Below are positions 21,151 through 28,737 of a stretch of 40,552 nucleotides of DNA, piece by piece. Both the position numbers and the translations under genes were made by a program. Each line of letters starts with the position of its first letter. Position 1 is the stretch's first letter. The DNA lies in IMG/VR virus record IMGVR_UViG_3300005832_000025, positions 1 through 40,552 of that record; one strand, given 5' to 3'. Source of the DNA: a virus. The notes under the pieces were generated by a model. It searched no databases and was not told the origin of the DNA. It worked only from the letters and a program-made list of their open reading frames with translations.

Positions 21151-22923
21151 ATGAAAAAGATAATTATTGTCATGATTGTAGTTTTATTCTTGACGGCCTG
21201 CGCTCCGCAATTTCTTTTATCACGGGCAGTCGTGTATTATGTTTCACCCACTGGCAGCGACGCCAATCCGGGAACACAAGCATCACCTTGGAGAACCATC
21301 CAAAAATGTGCTAATGTCGCGCCGCCTGATAGTACCTGCATTGTTTTAGCAGGCAGCTACAATGAACGGGTATCGGTTGAGCGGGGCGGGATAATCTTTC
21401 AGGCACAGGGAGCGATTGTAAAGGGCTTTGTCATCCGGGCTGATAACACAACGATAAAAGACTTTGAGATTGCAGATACAGACCGTCTAAACGCGGGGGT
21501 GTATGTCAAGGGTGCTTACAATCTCATCGAGAACAACTATATCCACCATGCAGCCAGCCGGGGGATTGAGTTCGGCGCATACAAAGCTGATAACACGATC
21601 CTTTTAGTACACGATAATATTGTTAGAGATAACCGCCTGTACTACAACGGGAGTTCTGGAATTTTCGTCAACGGTCGTACTAACCTGATAGAAAACAACG
21701 AGATTTGGGAAACGCAACAATGCCTGCCAGTAAGCGGGACGTGCCGGGATGCTGATGGCATTCTGTTTTTTGGTCAGGGACACATAATAAAAAACAATTA
21801 CATTCACGACATTTCATACGGCCCGCCCGGTATCAACCCTGAGATTGGGGATTACAATGACAACCCCCATATTGATTGTTTCCAGACTTACGACAATTCA
21901 CTATACACAGAGCAGGCAGTTAATATTTTATTCGAGGGGAACATTTGCGACAATCTTCAATTTCAAAATGACTATGAAAAGGGTCAGGGCTGGATGATGG
22001 AGGGTAATGCAAATAATATCACGATTAGAAATAATATTGTCCGTGCGTACCGGGGGATAAACACGCGCGGAGGGTCAGGAACACAGGCCGACCATTTGTA
22101 TATTTATAACAATACCTTTGTCAATAATCTTGCCTTTCCTGCTCAACCGAATGTAGCTGAGTTGTACAATGCAACCTATTCTGTCATCAAAAATAACATC
22201 TTTTACGACCAGAGATACGGGACGCTTGACTTGGCCGGAGATACTCCCGGAATAGTTATTGACTACAATCTTGTGTACAACACAGACGGGAGTTTACCCC
22301 TGTATTTACCTTATCCGATTCTGCATGAGTTGAGAAAGGTTGATCCAAAATTCGTCAACCCGGCGGCGAGTGATTATCACTTGCAGTCTACTTCACCCGC
22401 TTGTGATGGTGGCGAGGCCGGTACATACATAGGCGCATTCCCGTGTGATGGGATACCGCCGACGTTTACACCGACTGCAACTAAAACTATCACCCCAACA
22501 CCAACGCGCACGCCAACTAAGACGGCGACGGTAACAAGAACAAATACACCGGTGCCGCCGACTTATACGCCGACGCGCACGCCAACGGTAACCAATACAG
22601 CAACACCCACCCCGACCGCAACACCTACCCAGACTAGCACACCTACCTGGACTAGCACACCAGTTCCCCCGACGCCCGAACCTGGGCCGGTGTGTTTGGA
22701 TGTACTCCTGAAAACGGGAGTAAGATACGGCCCATCGATGTGGTTTGAAAGTTGGCATTATCTCTATCCAGAAGAGCGGGCGGTAGCCGAATATATCACA
22801 TTGAATAAAGACCCGGACGGTCTACCTGACGTTCCGGCTACGTTCGCCTGCATGGGCAGGTGGTCATGCTTTGCGATGACATACAGGGGTAAGGAGTATG
22901 CGCGGGTTGTCCCGTGCCCATGA
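21151..22923 (+). CDS. Beta-helix lipoprotein with Thr/Pro linker
   Basis: 590 residues from ATG 21151. The signal peptide has a lipobox LTAC, so it is probably anchored on the membrane outer face. Residues about 60-400 are a right-handed parallel beta-helix: repeats such as YNLIENNYIHHAASRGIEFG, TNLIENNEIWE and HIIKNNYIHDI. A Thr/Pro-rich linker of about 80 residues follows, then a 70-residue C-terminal domain with four cysteines. Beta-helix proteins bind or cut polysaccharides; no catalytic residues were assigned. It may change the lysogen surface (by inference). The linker style is the main clue to the host. Confidence 0.65.
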   Translation: MKKIIIVMIVVLFLTACAPQFLLSRAVVYYVSPTGSDANPGTQASPWRTIQKCANVAPPDSTCIVLAGSYNERVSVERGGIIFQAQGAIVKGFVIRADNTTIKDFEIADTDRLNAGVYVKGAYNLIENNYIHHAASRGIEFGAYKADNTILLVHDNIVRDNRLYYNGSSGIFVNGRTNLIENNEIWETQQCLPVSGTCRDADGILFFGQGHIIKNNYIHDISYGPPGINPEIGDYNDNPHIDCFQTYDNSLYTEQAVNILFEGNICDNLQFQNDYEKGQGWMMEGNANNITIRNNIVRAYRGINTRGGSGTQADHLYIYNNTFVNNLAFPAQPNVAELYNATYSVIKNNIFYDQRYGTLDLAGDTPGIVIDYNLVYNTDGSLPLYLPYPILHELRKVDPKFVNPAASDYHLQSTSPACDGGEAGTYIGAFPCDGIPPTFTPTATKTITPTPTRTPTKTATVTRTNTPVPPTYTPTRTPTVTNTATPTPTATPTQTSTPTWTSTPVPPTPEPGPVCLDVLLKTGVRYGPSMWFESWHYLYPEERAVAEYITLNKDPDGLPDVPATFACMGRWSCFAMTYRGKEYARVVPCP

Positions 22924-22933
22924 AATTAAATAA

Positions 22934-22982
22934 AAAAAGCGCCGCATCGGCCTGAGGGGGGCAGGCAAACGCGGCGCTTTTT
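22934..22982. terminator. Bidirectional terminator
   Basis: GCGCCGC (22939-22945) pairs with GCGGCGC (22971-22977), extended by A5 on the left and T5 on the right. Both strands end in a T-run. It separates the rightward lysis operon from the leftward glycosylase gene. Confidence 0.85.
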
Positions 22983-23006
22983 ATTATAGGACTTTTGGGG
23001 TAGCTG

Positions 23007-23552
23007 TCAAGGTTGGGAACGCTTTACAGATGGGCGGCAGGTCTGGCAGTATTTGCGAGGTTTACCGCATGAGGTGAGCTCGACGGGATTGCCGCAAGCG
23101 CATTTCGTATAATCATTATGGTAAAGCTGTTCCCAATCCTCGACCGCCCCCCTGACAAGAGAGAAAACGGGGTGAATCTCATGTTCGGAGATGCTCCAAA
23201 ATTTGATATAGTGTGGACCGCCCCCCCTACCTTTGACGAGCAGGCTACCAAAAAGCCAGACTTCGAGCTCAAGTTGGCCAGCGGTGACGTTTATGTTAGT
23301 GTTCCCCCGTTGGCATGGGATGGCATTATATTCGATCGAGATAAGCTCGGGGAATCGACAGGCAACATCAGCAATTGGGTAAAGATAGTCCGATATTGCT
23401 TGCAGGGGATGGCGCTGCCTTTGGAAGCGAATAAGTTGTGGATGGCCAGGCACCCCATTGGCCAGTGCGCGAACGGCTTCCAAGCCATCATCCCAGACAG
23501 CCAGGAGGCTTTTTGGATCGAGGTATTTTGGATGGAATGACCAAAGTCGCAT
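23007..23552 (-). CDS. Pyrimidine-dimer DNA glycosylase with C-terminal zinc ribbon
   Basis: 181 residues from ATG 23552 with AAGGAG five bases upstream (the open frame extends further but this start is clear). MRLWSFHPKYLDPKSLLAVWDDGLEAVRAL ... HPQLIRF ... AISDYLYPIADVACRF is the endonuclease-V/Pyr_excise family pattern, which removes UV dimers. The C-terminus carries a four-cysteine ribbon (KCACGNPVELTSCGK, YCQTCRP) that is not part of the usual family and may bind DNA. It would help phage DNA survive UV. Confidence 0.75.
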   Translation of the reverse strand: MRLWSFHPKYLDPKSLLAVWDDGLEAVRALANGVPGHPQLIRFQRQRHPLQAISDYLYPIADVACRFPELISIEYNAIPCQRGNTNINVTAGQLELEVWLFGSLLVKGRGGGPHYIKFWSISEHEIHPVFSLVRGAVEDWEQLYHNDYTKCACGNPVELTSCGKPRKYCQTCRPSVKRSQP

Positions 23553-23566
23553 GGGGACTCCTTCTT

Positions 23567-23722
23567 TCAGCGGCTTTTCTTGGGAACTACCGCAGGCTTC
23601 TTTACAACGACAACTCGACGGGGGTTCTTCTGAATCTTGTCCAGATTTCTTACCCAAGTCACACTTTGGTTGGGCTTACGGTTGGGGTTGACGGGTTGTT
23701 GTGGATATTTTTGATTTGTCAT
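23567..23722 (-). CDS. 51-residue basic protein upstream of the glycosylase
   Basis: ATG 23722 has AGGAG seven bases upstream. It reads MTNQKYPQQPVNPNRKPNQS, then KPAVVPKKSR at the end, and stops 14 nt before the glycosylase start. It is basic and proline/asparagine-rich, probably disordered or DNA-binding. The ribosome binding site and tight spacing support it as a real gene; the function is unknown. Confidence 0.5.
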   Translation of the reverse strand: MTNQKYPQQPVNPNRKPNQSVTWVRNLDKIQKNPRRVVVVKKPAVVPKKSR

Positions 23723-23733
23723 GACGATTCTCC

Positions 23734-23749
23734 TATAGAATTATAGAAT
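23734..23749. promoter_or_regulatory. Tandem TATAGAAT in a divergent promoter region
   Basis: TATAGAAT occurs twice head to tail (23734-23741, 23742-23749) between the leftward 51-aa gene and the rightward 81-aa gene. It provides -10-like boxes (leftward TATAAT at 23740-23745) and the dyad CTATA/TATAG. No clear -35 with good spacing was found, so this is a regulatory candidate only. Confidence 0.35.
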
Positions 23750-23778
23750 GTTGTGGTAAGATATTTTTGGAGGCACTT

Positions 23779-24024
23779 ATGCCAAAAGGCAAACCCAAAT
23801 TCAGTAAAAGGCTGGACTTTTACACGACAACTGAAGCGCGTGCGCAGCTTGAGGCACTTTCGTTTCTGCTGGGGATGAAAGGGGAAAAATCTAAGATATG
23901 CCGGAAAATCTTAGACCTGGGGCTAAAGACTTTCATCGATGGTTTAGAACCTAAGAAGAAAGCAGAATATGAGTTCATCCTGAATCGCGTGAAACTGGCA
24001 GAAGAGCAGGAGCATGCACGTTAG
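23779..24024 (+). CDS. Small basic protein, possibly ribbon-helix-helix-like
   Basis: 81 residues from ATG 23779 with GGAGG five bases upstream. It begins basic (PKGKPKFSKRLDFYTT) and continues with two helices (EARAQLEALSFLLGMKGEKSKICRKILDLGLKTFIDG), a pattern seen in ribbon-helix-helix regulators. It is convergent with the GGDEF-like gene and divergent from the glycosylase pair. It could control that region. The family is not certain. Confidence 0.5.
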   Translation: MPKGKPKFSKRLDFYTTTEARAQLEALSFLLGMKGEKSKICRKILDLGLKTFIDGLEPKKKAEYEFILNRVKLAEEQEHAR

Positions 24025-24488
24025 ACTAGGTGCCCGGTTTTGTGGGCTGCCACGATCGCGGCGGCGGTGCGCACGTCTGACTCCAGGTTGCCGCTAAACG
24101 ACACAGCGGCCATGGAAGCCGCCAGGCCGACATTTTTCAGGGCGATGTGCAGGCGCTGGACAAATCCGTCGGGGTCGCCCTTCAGGATGATGATGATCTC
24201 ATCGCCAGAGAACCAGCGGGCGCGCATGAGCACGTCAGCATGGCGCACCTGAATGGCGCGGCGGATCTTCTTATTGACTTCATCGTAACCATATTTTGCG
24301 TTGGCGCCTTTACAATCGTCGATGTCCAGAAAGACAACGAAACGGGCTCGCTTTTTGATGCGGGGGAGTTCAATGGGGACGGCTTGGCGGGTTAGAATTC
24401 CGTACTCGCGGTCGGTTTTCAGGGCTGTGATCATTTGCATGAGCATACTGTTTTGAGCTTTGAGTGCTTTATATGACGGGGTAGGCAT
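24021..24488 (-). CDS. GGDEF-like domain protein with degenerate motif
   Basis: 155 residues. The N-terminal helix is followed by YGILTRQAV (the LTG-NR-like start), FVVFLDIDDCKGANAKYGYDEVN at 50-72 (metal/substrate aspartates and N), and RWFSGDEIIII with SGDEI in place of GGDEF at 94-98. The nucleotide-binding fold therefore looks kept while the first glycine is serine. It may be a weak or inactive cyclase, a nucleotide sensor, or a minimal polymerase-like fold. Start ATG 24488 overlaps the preceding stop (TGATG). Confidence 0.6.
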   Translation of the reverse strand: MPTPSYKALKAQNSMLMQMITALKTDREYGILTRQAVPIELPRIKKRARFVVFLDIDDCKGANAKYGYDEVNKKIRRAIQVRHADVLMRARWFSGDEIIIILKGDPDGFVQRLHIALKNVGLAASMAAVSFSGNLESDVRTAAAIVAAHKTGHLV

Positions 24489-24865
24489 CAGGCCTCCTTT
24501 GCTTTTCTAATTCTCTCGGTGATAAGGCGTTCTATCTCTGCTTTGCTCACCTGACGGCTGATTTCGTCTGTGAGTATGCAGTGGTAGATGGGACCATCTT
24601 CGGGCCAGAGTTCGAGCGCTCCGAGATGGGCGCAAAACCCTTCGGGGGCAATGCCTTCGGGGAGCGGCCAGCCATCTGGACGGATATCCACCAAGTCGTG
24701 ATAGTAATGGGGGAGTTTACCGAGGACGGTTGCCGTCAGCATGGGGTTCGCGTTGAGATGCACGACCAGGCCGCTGATCCCCAGCGAGGCGGCTTCGAAG
24801 CCATGCTCGCTGGGGTGGAAACAGACGCGGGTGCCGGGGGGGAAGTCGGAGCGGGATCTTGTCAT
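24488..24865 (-). CDS. Small protein after the integrase, unknown
   Basis: 125 residues from ATG 24865, GGAG five bases upstream, overlapping the integrase stop (ATGA). The N-terminus PPGTRVCFHPSEHGFEAASLGISGLVVHLNANP suggests a small SH3-like beta barrel, and the end is a charged helix. No family is recognised. Co-translation with the integrase and the GGDEF-like gene suggests one operon. Confidence 0.55.
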   Translation of the reverse strand: MTRSRSDFPPGTRVCFHPSEHGFEAASLGISGLVVHLNANPMLTATVLGKLPHYYHDLVDIRPDGWPLPEGIAPEGFCAHLGALELWPEDGPIYHCILTDEISRQVSKAEIERLITERIRKAKEA

Positions 24866-25836
24866 TTTATCTCCGGGATGTGCAACTTTCTGATGGCGGC
24901 TTTGCGGGTGCGCTCGGGGCGGCGGTCGTAGTTGGCGGTGGTAGTGGGCGAGGCGTGGCCCATGAGTTGCTGGACGGTGGCCAGGTCGTTTGTGTCGAGC
25001 AGTTGCCCGGCGAAGGTGCGCCGGAAGTCGTGCCAGGTCAGGTGCTTGAGAGTGGTCTGGGCCAGGCGCTTTTCGACGATTTTGCGCAGGGCTTCGCCCG
25101 TGATTCCATGGCCGGGGACGATGGTGCCATCTTTGCGGATGGGGCAAAAGATATTGCCGGGGGTATCGCCACGTACATCAAGCCAGGCGAGCAGTGCATC
25201 CAGGGCGCCGTTGAACATATAGGCAGTGCGGGACTTGCCGCCCTTGCCATGCACAACGAGGTCGGCTTCGGTTTCGCCGGTCGCTTCGGTGTTTTCGTAC
25301 AGTACAAGGTCTTCGAGGCGCAGGCGTGAGAGTTCGGCACGGCGCAGGCCGGTGGTCCAGGCGGTGGCGAAGAGGGCGGCATCACGGACTCCGGCGGGAG
25401 ACTTGTCTTCGAGGCAGGCGCGCAGGAGCTTGATGAGCTCGGATTGGCGCAGGTGCCGGCCAGCTTTGGGGCTATCGCCTTTGACATCTTCCACGGCGAT
25501 GACGCGGGCGGCCTGTTCGGAGACGCGGGCGGCCTGTTCGCTGGGCAGGAATTCGAAGGCATAGTCAACCATCTTGCGAGCCCACCAGCGGATACAGGCG
25601 AGCTTGTGATTGATGGTGCTGGGCGCTAACCCATCGCGCTGTAGTTTGGCGGCGTAGGCTTCGACCAACATCTTTGTGATGGGGGGCATGCCCTGATTGA
25701 GCCGCCAGGCTTCGAAGGCTTTCAGATTTGAGCGGTATTGGTTGCGGCTGTGATCGCTCGTAAAAGCCGGGTCGGTGTAGAGGGCTTTGTCGAGCACGTC
25801 GGGGAGGTTGGGGGTGGTGGCCAGGGTGGTGGTCAT
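24862..25836 (-). CDS. int: Tyrosine recombinase / phage integrase
   Basis: 324 residues. An N-terminal core-binding SAM-like domain (NQYRSNLKAFEAWRLNQG) is followed by the catalytic domain: R165 (TGLRRAEL), K near 198-201 (HGKGGKS), H269-R272 (WHDFRRTF), H294 (LMGHASPTTTANY) and Y303. All catalytic residues are visible. It would integrate the phage at a host site, or resolve genome dimers like XerC/D. No attP core was identified. A 21-nt tandem duplication (25501-25540) encodes SEQAARV twice. Confidence 0.85.
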   Translation of the reverse strand: MTTTLATTPNLPDVLDKALYTDPAFTSDHSRNQYRSNLKAFEAWRLNQGMPPITKMLVEAYAAKLQRDGLAPSTINHKLACIRWWARKMVDYAFEFLPSEQAARVSEQAARVIAVEDVKGDSPKAGRHLRQSELIKLLRACLEDKSPAGVRDAALFATAWTTGLRRAELSRLRLEDLVLYENTEATGETEADLVVHGKGGKSRTAYMFNGALDALLAWLDVRGDTPGNIFCPIRKDGTIVPGHGITGEALRKIVEKRLAQTTLKHLTWHDFRRTFAGQLLDTNDLATVQQLMGHASPTTTANYDRRPERTRKAAIRKLHIPEIK

Positions 25837-25837
25837 G

Positions 25838-26044
25838 TTATCTCCCTTCTTCCAGAATGTGGATAAGCCAGGCGGCGATTTTCTTGGCTTCGTTCTTGCC
25901 GGTGTAAAATGCGTGGATGGTCGAAGGATCGAGGCCGCCCTTGAATTGCAGGGCTAAACCTTCGGCATCGACTTCGAAGCAGATATCTGCCACGGTGCTG
26001 CGGGGGGTGGGCTTTGTAACTACCCAGAGGGTTGTTAGTTTCAT
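25838..26044 (-). CDS. Small conserved-looking early protein
   Basis: 68 residues, ATG 26044 preceded by AAGGAGTC. It is a two-part alpha/beta protein (TTLWVVTKPTPRSTVADICFEVD ... IAAWLIHILEEGR). It ends one base before the integrase start, so it is in the same operon. No domain is recognised. A hairpin (26057-26074) abuts its ribosome binding site. Confidence 0.55.
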   Translation of the reverse strand: MKLTTLWVVTKPTPRSTVADICFEVDAEGLALQFKGGLDPSTIHAFYTGKNEAKKIAAWLIHILEEGR

Positions 26045-26056
26045 GTTAGACTCCTT

Positions 26057-26074
26057 CCCGCCCTTGCGGGCGGG
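26057..26074 (-). promoter_or_regulatory. Hairpin abutting a ribosome binding site
   Basis: CCCGCCC (26057-26063) and GGGCGGG (26068-26074) with a 4-nt loop. In the leftward message the stem directly touches AAGGAGTC of the 68-aa gene and could limit ribosome access. Confidence 0.45.
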
Positions 26075-26082
26075 CGTAGTTG

Positions 26083-26439
26083 TTAGATAGTGTGAGGCAC
26101 GTTGTCAAAATCATCGTATCCGGCTGGGACAGGTTCGCCCAACAATTCACAGACGCGCTTTTTCCCATGGGCGGCTTCGAGTTCGAGGCGCAATTGAATG
26201 TTGAGCAGTTCCAGGCGCTGATTCTCTGCTACGAGCTTACACTCCCGTTCCACTTTCAGGCGGGTATCAGTGCTGACGTTCTCAGTGCGGGCGATGGTGT
26301 AGGCTTCTTTTCCAGCGCCGCCGCCATACACGGCAAAGAAGCGCAGGAAGTTGGTACAAACATCACCCAGGGCGAAAAGTTGCCGGGTTGTGTGGTACAG
26401 TGCCGGCTTGCGGGTGCGTTTGATCTTGAACTTTTTCAT
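26083..26439 (-). CDS. Small early protein with coiled-coil middle
   Basis: 118 residues from ATG 26439 with AAGGAGTC upstream. It has a basic N-terminus (KKFKIKRTRKP), then a hydrophobic segment, a coiled-coil-like stretch (LKVERECKLVAENQRLELLNIQLRLELEAA) and an acidic tail. No family is recognised. It shares the AAGGAGTC start context of the early operon. Confidence 0.5.
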   Translation of the reverse strand: MKKFKIKRTRKPALYHTTRQLFALGDVCTNFLRFFAVYGGGAGKEAYTIARTENVSTDTRLKVERECKLVAENQRLELLNIQLRLELEAAHGKKRVCELLGEPVPAGYDDFDNVPHTI

Positions 26440-26450
26440 GGTGGACTCCT

Positions 26451-26681
26451 TTACTGCTCGGGTGAATAATTGGGGCGCTCGCCGCCATGCAACCATTCAT
26501 TATGAGCATCAACGATTGGTAGTGTAATGTAAAGTTCATCCCGGGTGCCTCCCCATTGCTGCCAGGACTCATAGCATGATTCGGCGGTAACAGTAGAACC
26601 AGATGACAACTTGATTTTCAGTTGGCGCCGGCTAGGTACATTTTCGTACAAGTAACGGACTGATTTGATATAGGTGTTCAC
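26451..26681 (-). CDS. Small early protein, unknown
   Basis: 76 residues, GTG 26681, AAGGAGTC just upstream. It is mixed alpha/beta (VRYLYENVPSRRQLKIKLSSGSTVTAESCYESW). It lies directly under the promoter at 26701-26729 and would be the first gene of that transcript. No family is recognised. Confidence 0.55.
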   Translation of the reverse strand: MNTYIKSVRYLYENVPSRRQLKIKLSSGSTVTAESCYESWQQWGGTRDELYITLPIVDAHNEWLHGGERPNYSPEQ

Positions 26682-26700
26682 GATAGACTCCTTTTTTTAT

Positions 26701-26742
26701 AGTGTAGCAAATTTGGGGGCGGGTTTCAAATGTCAAATGTCA
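26701..26742 (-). promoter_or_regulatory. Leftward promoter with upstream 12-mer TGTCAAATGTCA
   Basis: On the minus strand -35 TTGAAA (26724-26729) and -10 TACACT (26701-26706) are 17 bp apart. TGTCAAATGTCA on the plus strand (26731-26742) begins one base upstream of the -35 box. The same 12-mer has the same offset at the second promoter (30880-30921), so it is a candidate activator or operator site. Confidence 0.6.
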
Positions 26743-26758
26743 GGTATTGTGGATGATG

Positions 26759-27817
26759 TTAGTCTGGTCTCTTCGGCATAATCAGGGCTTCGCGGGCGCC
26801 ATCGGTCAAGTAGACCGCATTCGAGGGACGCACGGCATCGGGGGACTCTTCGGGGCATGGTACATATTCCGGGAGCGTAATCAGTACCTCGCCAGTGAAG
26901 CCGGCCAGGGCTTCGGTCAAGAAGCGGGGGTCAATCAGGATCTCGGCGTCGGGGCCGCTCTTGTTGTAGCCTTGCGAGGCTTCCAGACCGACGCGGGTAT
27001 CCCCGAATTCTACCGACTCGCTCCAAACATCCAGGCGCCCATTGGCAAACAGGTGGACGGTCTCTTTATTGGTGCTCTTGGCCAGCTTGACGGCCTTGGC
27101 CAGTTCTTTGGCGTCGATGGTAATCAGGGTTTTGTTGTCCTGGGCATCAGCCAGCAGGCGCGCGATTGAGCCGCGATAGTGCTCGATGTCGCTCTCGCTG
27201 GGGCGTTCGTATTCTTCGAGCTCTGCGAATGTGCGCGGGGGCAGGTGGCGGTCGATGTGGGCACGAATGCCATCGGTAGCAAAATCACCCCATGGGATGC
27301 AAATGGAGGGGCGGGCGTCGTCTTTGCTTACGGCCTTGAGAATCCAGGGATCGGAGGGGGTGACGCTCTCGCTCGCGCGTAGGCGTTCGCTTTCGTCGCT
27401 GCCATCGTCAAAGGCGAAAGGCACGGCGGAATATTTGCGGCAGGCATATTCGACTTCTGCATCACCGGCTTCACATACGCACTTGATTTCGGTCCGTGAT
27501 GTAAACTTGATGCCATTCCAGCCGCTCTCGATTTGCAGGATTGCAACGCTCAGGTCGAGGGTGGCACGAATGAAGTAGGGTTCATCCTTCCACAAGCGCG
27601 CCAGTTCGAGCAGGATGCGGGCGGGGATGAAATAGCTGCGGCCATTGCCCTGCCAGTGCAGGTGATCGGGCGCCAGGGTGGGTTGTATGCCTTTGTATAG
27701 CTTCTCGGGTAGGATATCCCATACAGGATGATTGCCTTGCTCGCGCTCTTTGCGGGAGGTCTGGGCGCGGCAGGCCAGGATGATCGGTGCGGGGGTTTCG
27801 TTCTTGTTGCGTTTCAT
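26759..27817 (-). CDS. Sliding-clamp-like (DnaN-fold) protein
   Basis: 352 residues from ATG 27817, AAGGAGTC upstream. The C-terminal third (ILIDPRFLTEALAGFTGEVLITLPEY ... SNAVYLTDGAREALIMPKRPD) follows the pattern of the third beta-clamp domain, which ends in a hydrophobic-MP-R motif. KTLITIDAKELAKAVKLAKSTNKETVHLFANG resembles the middle domain. The N-terminal part is not recognised. A phage clamp would tether the polymerase. The family call is by pattern only. Confidence 0.5.
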   Translation of the reverse strand: MKRNKNETPAPIILACRAQTSRKEREQGNHPVWDILPEKLYKGIQPTLAPDHLHWQGNGRSYFIPARILLELARLWKDEPYFIRATLDLSVAILQIESGWNGIKFTSRTEIKCVCEAGDAEVEYACRKYSAVPFAFDDGSDESERLRASESVTPSDPWILKAVSKDDARPSICIPWGDFATDGIRAHIDRHLPPRTFAELEEYERPSESDIEHYRGSIARLLADAQDNKTLITIDAKELAKAVKLAKSTNKETVHLFANGRLDVWSESVEFGDTRVGLEASQGYNKSGPDAEILIDPRFLTEALAGFTGEVLITLPEYVPCPEESPDAVRPSNAVYLTDGAREALIMPKRPD

Positions 27818-27853
27818 GGGTTTGACTCCTTCCAAAAGTCTGGGGGGATATGA

Positions 27854-27908
27854 GGGCTAATCTTGCCCTTCCTGCCATGGACTCGCACGGTTGGGAGTCC
27901 ATGGCAGG
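27854..27908 (-). repeat. Intergenic two-hairpin element, copy A
   Basis: Core GGGCTAATCTTGCCC (27854-27868, GGGC/GCCC stem) next to a large hairpin with 14-bp arms CCTGCCATGGACTC (27871-27884) and GAGTCCATGGCAGG (27895-27908). It lies between the 86-aa gene and the clamp-like gene, in the leader of the latter's neighbour. Confidence 0.65.
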
Positions 27909-27917
27909 CGGGGAGGG

Positions 27918-28178
27918 TTAGAGATTGGCTGTAGCTTCGTTCAGCAGGCGCTTGTATTCAGCATAGGGCAGGCGGTTTTTCTTATCGCCTTCGTCAATCC
28001 AGTTCAGGTGCTTGCCGGTGGTGGTGCCCCATACATTCTCGCTGACAACTTTGTCTTGCCCGCTCACACGAAAGGCCACGACGGTATCATACGAATACCA
28101 AAGAGTTACTCCGACTTCTGGGTAGTCTTCGCGGCGGGTGTTCTTCTGTGTTCCATAATAGGAAATTTCGGGTTTCAT
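27918..28178 (-). CDS. Conserved-looking small early protein
   Basis: 86 residues, ATG 28178, AAGGAGTC upstream. The sequence (EISYYGTQKNTRREDYPEVGVTLWYSYDTVVAFRV ... NVWGTTTGKHLNWID) resembles small DUF8033-like virus proteins of unknown function. It is an all-beta core with a helix at the end. It lies between two-hairpin elements A and B. The family resemblance is from memory of pattern only. Confidence 0.5.
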   Translation of the reverse strand: MKPEISYYGTQKNTRREDYPEVGVTLWYSYDTVVAFRVSGQDKVVSENVWGTTTGKHLNWIDEGDKKNRLPYAEYKRLLNEATANL

Positions 28179-28214
28179 GATTTGACTCCTTTTGTATCAA
28201 TAGGTTGGATTTGT

Positions 28215-28259
28215 GGGCTAGTGCTGCCCGCACTGCCTACAATCGGAATTGTAGGCAGT
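28215..28259 (-). repeat. Intergenic two-hairpin element, copy B
   Basis: Core GGGCTAGTGCTGCCC (28215-28229), then arms ACTGCCTACAAT (28232-28243) and ATTGTAGGCAGT (28248-28259), 4-nt loop. The 35 nt on its right-hand RBS side (28184-28214) nearly match those next to copy C. Confidence 0.65.
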
Positions 28260-28276
28260 AGGGAAAGTCTAGCAGG

Positions 28277-28639
28277 TTATTGATCGATTTCAGCGCGCGC
28301 GACCTCTTCGAGGGCGAACCAGGCCAGCGCGTTAGGAACATTTGTATCCCCAGACTGAAGCCGGCCATAAATCGCGCGACCTATTTCGTCGCGAGTTTCG
28401 GGGTCATCGTTCAGGCAATTGAAGCCAGCCACGAATGAGATTGGACCTTGCCCGAATTCATCGGAATATTCCTTGACAAGCTCGATGATTTCGGTACGGT
28501 TGCGCTTGAAAAATGCGATGGTGTCGCTGTAGTACGTGAAGCCGGGAAAACCACCTGAAGCGCCGTGATTGGCTACATCTTCGAGATAGTCACGGCCTCC
28601 CAGTTGGCGGATAACGGCGCGGGTTAGTTTTTTGTTCAT
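28277..28639 (-). CDS. Small early phage protein, DUF7222-like
   Basis: 120 residues, ATG 28639, AAGGAGTC upstream. The string LTRAVIRQLGGRDYLEDVANHGASGGFPGFTYYSDTIAFFKRNR is a well-kept block I recall from phage early proteins of unknown function, followed by a helical half with conserved Asp/Glu. It may act on host physiology early in infection. The function is unknown. Confidence 0.5.
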   Translation of the reverse strand: MNKKLTRAVIRQLGGRDYLEDVANHGASGGFPGFTYYSDTIAFFKRNRTEIIELVKEYSDEFGQGPISFVAGFNCLNDDPETRDEIGRAIYGRLQSGDTNVPNALAWFALEEVARAEIDQ

Positions 28640-28675
28640 TGTAAGACTCCTTTTGTGTCAATAGGTTGGGTTTGT

Positions 28676-28721
28676 GGGCTAAACTTGCCCATGCTGCCAT
28701 GCTCACGGGGAGCATAGCAGC
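28676..28721 (-). repeat. Intergenic two-hairpin element, copy C
   Basis: Core GGGCTAAACTTGCCC (28676-28690), then GCTGCCATGCTC (28693-28704) pairing with GAGCATAGCAGC (28710-28721) with one mismatch. Confidence 0.65.
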
Positions 28722-28737
28722 GGGGGATCTTTAGCGG

